Shown here in pieces: positions 61,140-64,000 of a stretch of DNA of 64,000 nucleotides. The stretch is from contig CM042558.1 in assembly GCA_023630585.1 (NCBI GenBank), positions 14,360,800-14,424,799 of the forward strand, written 5' to 3'. The notes under the pieces were generated by a model. It ran no database searches. It was not told the origin of the DNA and saw only the letters and a program-made list of their open reading frames with translations. The position numbers were made by a program, and so were the translations under genes. This DNA comes from Cranoglanis bouderius (taxonomy: Eukaryota > Chordata > Actinopteri > Siluriformes > Cranoglanididae). Each line of letters starts with the position of its first letter. Positions within the stretch are counted from its first letter, which is position 1.

Positions 61140-61495
61140 TGTGTGTGTGTGTGTGTGTGTGTCTTTATCTCTCTCTGTCTGTCTCTCTCTCTCTCTCTCT
61201 CATTCTCTGTCAATCTGTGTGTTTGTCTGTCTCTGTCTCTCTCTCTCTCTCTCTTTGTTTCTGTCTGTCCCTCCCTGTTTCTGTCTCTCTCCCTCTGTCA
61301 GTCTGTGTTTGTCTTTCTATCTCTCTGTCTTTCTTTCTGTCTGTCTCTATTTCTGTCTGTCTCTCTGTCCCATGTCTCTCTGTCCCTCTCCCTCTCTGTT
61401 TCTGTCTCTGTGGCCCTCTTTCTTTCTTTCTGTCTCTATTTCTCTGTCCCTCTCTCTGTCTCTCTCTCTGTCACTCTCTCTCTCTCTCTCTTCCT
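61140..61495. repeat. long pyrimidine tract, (TG)n then CT/CTGT-rich
   Basis: A short TG run is followed by about 330 bp with almost only C and T plus regular Gs (ctctctgtctgtctct style). The overlapping Ser/Leu/Cys-rich frames in three phases are low-complexity artefacts. Confidence 0.95.
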
Positions 61496-61618
61496 GTGTG
61501 CATGTGAATGTTTTCTCCAACACGCAATAGTTCGAGTAAAAAAGATGCTTATCTGCTGTACCAAAAGCTGCTTTCAGGAACCAGACTAAAATAAATGAAT
61601 GGGAAATAAAACGTCCTC

Positions 61619-61638
61619 TGTGTGTGTGTGTGTGTGTG
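61619..61638. repeat. (TG)n microsatellite
   Basis: About 10 TG units. Confidence 0.9.
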
Positions 61639-61856
61639 GCTCTCTCTCATTCTGCTCTCTTCCAATCCTTGACAGCCTCACACACTGCATACAAAGACAT
61701 AACTAATAGAAATGGAAATAAAAGCACATCACACGTGCAGTCTGGGACGTGGATTAAATGTGTGCAGGTTACACACTGGGCACACACATTCACGTTTTAC
61801 TGTCGCAAGACTTTTTCTTTTTTGGCTGTGCATTTAATAGTTTCCTTTCACATTTA

Positions 61857-62929
61857 CAGTGGGCGAAAAAAGTATTTGATTCCCTGCTGATTTTGTACGT
61901 TTGCCCACTGACAAAGAAATGATCAGTCTATAATTTTAATGGTAGGTGTATTTTAACAGTGAGAGACAGAATAACAACAAAAAAATCCAGAAAAACGCAT
62001 TTCAAAAAAGTTATAAATTGATTTGCATTTTAATGAGGGAAATAAGTATTTGACCCCTTCGACTTAGTACTTGGTGGCAAAACCCTTGTTGGCAATCACA
62101 GAGGTCAGACATTTCTTGTAGTTGGCCACCAGGTTTGCACACATCTCAGGAGGGATTTTGTCCCACTCCTCTTTGCAGATCCACTCCAAGTCATTAAGGT
62201 CATTTTCAATGCCCTGGCTGAGGGAAGGAGGTTCTCACCCAAGATTTGACAGTACATGGCCCCCAATTGTTTTCTTGGTGGATATGGTCCGAGCTGCCTT
62301 GAGATCATTAACAAGATCCTCCCGTGTAGTTCTGGGCTGATTCCTCACCGTTCTCATGATCATTAAAACTCCACGAGGTGAGATCTTGCATGGAGCCCCA
62401 GACCGAGGGAGACTGACAGTTTCTTCCATTTGCAAATAATCGCACCAACTGTTGTCACCTTCTCACCAAGCTGCTTGGCGATGGTCTCGTAGCCCATTCC
62501 AGCCTTGTGTAGGTCTACTATCTTGTCCCTGACATCCTTGGACAGCTCTTTGGTCTTGGCCATGGTGGAGAGTTTGGAATCTGACTGATTGATTGCTTCT
62601 GTGGACAGGTGTCTTTTATACAGGTAACAAGCTGAGATTAGGAGCACTCCCTTTAAGAGAGTCCTAGTCTCAGCTCATTGCCTGTGTAAAAGACACCTGA
62701 GAGCCAGAAATCTTGCTGATTGATAGGGGATCAAATACTTATTTCCCTCATTAAAATGCAAATCAATTCATTACTTTTTTTGAAATGCGTTTTTTCTGGA
62801 TTTTTTTGTTGTTATTCTGTCTCTCACTGTTAAAATACACCTACCATTAAAATTATAGACTGATCATTTCTTTGTCAGTGGGCAAACGTACAAAATCAGC
62901 AGGAAATCAAATACTTTTTTCCCCCACTG
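61857..62929 (-). mobile_element. Tc1-like transposon, doubly deleted derivative (copy D)
   Basis: Ends are cagtgggcgaaaaaagtatt and the inverse of cagtgggggaaaaaagtatt, with TA flanks. The length is 1,073 bp. It shares the copy B/C deletions where the sequence remains, and has a further ~0.4-kb deletion joined at about 62262 that removes the region from TIGNTL to the GQLHRIKG motif. Its hairpin (about 62605-62700) has a shortened right arm. It ends 92 bp before cdh4 exon 6. Confidence 0.94.
62105..62566 (-). pseudogene. remnant Tc1 transposase
   Basis: The start MAKTKELSKDVRDKIVDLHK is at 62566. After KWKK it shifts frame, resumes as SGAPCKISPRGVLMIMRTVR, then at KKTIG joins QILGENLLPSARALKM and the short C-terminal segment. 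All catalytic residues are absent. Confidence 0.88.
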
Positions 62930-63021
62930 TAGGCTTATGAATGGAGTGTAGCACTGGTTTACTGAGGTGTTGTAGATGTGCCGTACATGTGTATTAACAC
63001 ACTTTTTGTTTCCTTCTGCAG

Positions 63022-63166
63022 CTGAGAGCTCATGCAGTGGACGTCAACGGAAATCAGATGGAACCTCCGATTGATCTGTACATTTACGTCATCGATATGA
63101 ATGACAACAGACCTGAGTTTCAGAACCAGGTCTATAATGGATCTGTTCCCGAGGTCTCCAAACCAG
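63022..63166 (+). CDS. cdh4: cdh4 exon 6-like: EC1 end and EC1-EC2 linker
   Basis: The exon starts in phase 0 after ccttctgcag and ends in phase 1 at CCAG/GTACGT. Its 145 bp is the standard size of classical cadherin exon 6. It reads LRAHAVDVNGNQ, then IDLYIYVIDMNDN, RPEFQNQVYNGSV and SKPG. HAV is the type-I cadherin recognition tripeptide, and DMNDN is the inter-domain calcium-binding DxNDN motif. IDLYIYVIDMNDN followed by NQVYN is characteristic of CDH4 and differs from CDH2 (IDIVINVIDMNDN, HQVWN), which is the best single argument for the symbol. NGS is a potential N-glycosylation site. One oddity is PEVSKPG, where relatives have EGSKPG. A truncated Tc1 ends only 92 bp upstream of the acceptor. 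Confidence 0.95.
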
Positions 63167-63312
63167 GTACGTAACAATCATGATGATGTTGGTGATGATA
63201 CTGTATATTGAACAGGATTGGGTCAGTGCCAGTGTTGATGGTGAAGCTGCTGCTGATGATGTCAGATGTACTGATGATAATGAGGATGATGATGTCAGTG
63301 ATGATGATTATG

Positions 63313-63400
63313 GTAATGCTTTACATTAAGGTTCCTTTAACTAACATTATTTACTACATTAGTTAACATTAGCAAACTATGAACATCAGCATTAATAAAC
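63313..63400. repeat. TTAACATTAG-type dispersed repeat
   Basis: The segment gctttacattaaggttcct followed by acattagttaacattagc resembles a widespread teleost repeat. A loosely inverted piece (gctaactaatgcattaaa) lies at about 63768-63786. Confidence 0.5.
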
Positions 63401-63795
63401 CACAAGTAATGTATTAATTGATGTTTGTTTAAATCAAATCACATCTGCGTTGACTAAAGTTTATTCAATCCATGACTAAAAATAAATCCAAATAAATAAA
63501 CAAAAAATTAATCACAGCATATTCTGAAACGTTAATAACTTCTTGAACTCTGGTCTCCAGGTCTAAATATCAAAACTTGCTTCTGACTCACTTTTGAACC
63601 GCAAACGTACAATTGGTTGGTCATACTGGCTTAAATTTTACTCACTGGTAGTATGAACATTGGTTAGTGTAGGTGTGGTTTATTTGACCTTTTTTTTAAT
63701 CAATTGGTACAAGTGGTAATTACATGTTACTGATGGTGTATTCATGCTGAAGTTCATGGTTGCTTGATGCTAACTAATGCATTAAACAATGCCAG

Positions 63796-63905
63796 AAAAG
63801 AAAGATAGAAAAAGAATTAAAGAAAGGAACGAAAGACAGAAAGAAGGAAGAGACGAAAGGAAAGAAAGACAGGAAGAAGGAAGGGAGGAAGAAGGAAAGA
63901 AAGAA
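63796..63905. repeat. purine-rich GAAA/GGAA tract
   Basis: About 110 bp of almost pure A and G. Confidence 0.9.
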
Positions 63906-64000
63906 TATTAAATAGAAATAAATACTATATTTTCATTTTATTTTATTATTGATTCAAACTTACTGCCGCACTTACTTTCTTTAATTTCTTTTTTCTTTTT

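Larger units (their letters stand above)
63167..64000 (+). other. start of the intron after cdh4 exon 6
   Basis: The intron begins GTACGT in phase 1. It opens with imperfect GATGAT repeats (about 63180-63310), then a TTAACATTAG-rich dispersed repeat, and ends in a purine-rich GAAA/GGAA tract near 63796-63905. No further exon is visible before the window ends. Confidence 0.8.

Noticed and set aside
61088..61589. Three overlapping 134-161 aa frames on the + strand, Ser/Leu/Cys-rich
   Set aside because: They are translations of the CT/CTGT simple repeat in all three phases. No start context, domain or codon structure supports a protein.

Overview
This is vertebrate, almost certainly teleost, genomic DNA. 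It is AT-rich and intron-dominated, with many CA/TA/CT microsatellites, IS630/Tc1-mariner transposons, hAT-type MITEs and tRNA-headed SINEs typical of ray-finned fish. Several repeat families resemble ones I associate with ostariophysans such as catfishes, but that narrower placement is inference from memory.

The only host gene I can support is a classical type-I cadherin on the + strand. I call it cdh4 (R-cadherin). Four consecutive coding exons lie at 23703-23929, 35974-36168, 53922-54077 and 63022-63166. Their splice phases chain (1, 0, 0, 0, 1) and their sizes (227, 195, 156, 145 bp) fit exons 3-6 of classical cadherins. They encode part of the prodomain, the furin site (RRQKR before DWVIPP), most of EC1 with the Trp2 strand-swap residue and HAV tripeptide, and the start of EC2. 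The signal peptide, most of EC2, EC3-5, the membrane segment and the cytoplasmic tail lie outside the window or were not found. Everything from 1 to 23702 appears to be the intron upstream of exon 3, and 63167-64000 starts the next intron.

All remaining sequence is intronic, mostly transposon debris. Region 1-23.7 kb holds a THAP-coding (Kolobok-like) remnant, a degenerate Tc1 (4.6-5.4 kb), a Tc1 inside a SINE (7.2-8.7 kb), a hAT MITE with a perfect 8-bp target duplication inside a Tc1 fragment (12.3 kb), a Tc1 inside a second SINE (17.1-18.9 kb), a Tc1 with one nonsense codon (19.0-20.5 kb) and a 1.56-kb Tc1 (21.0-22.5 kb). Region 24-36 kb has a hAT remnant, a MITE in a (TA)n array, a deleted Tc1 and a SINE. 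Region 36-54 kb has candidate regulatory blocks, a Tc1, repeated same-orientation fragments of one Tc1 family, a hAT-in-repeat nest, a hAT-in-Tc1 nest, a LINE fragment and a SINE. Region 54-63 kb has four more Tc1 elements and a SINE.

The most useful unexplained pattern is a dispersed, inverted-ended repeat here called FB1, with about eleven copies in 64 kb on both strands. Three copies carry other transposons inside or directly at their edge. The second is a Tc1 subfamily (28.8, 54.5, 61.9 kb) whose copies share the same disabling deletions, so they were probably mobilised in trans. I found no evidence of a novel multi-gene system, and no second host gene.
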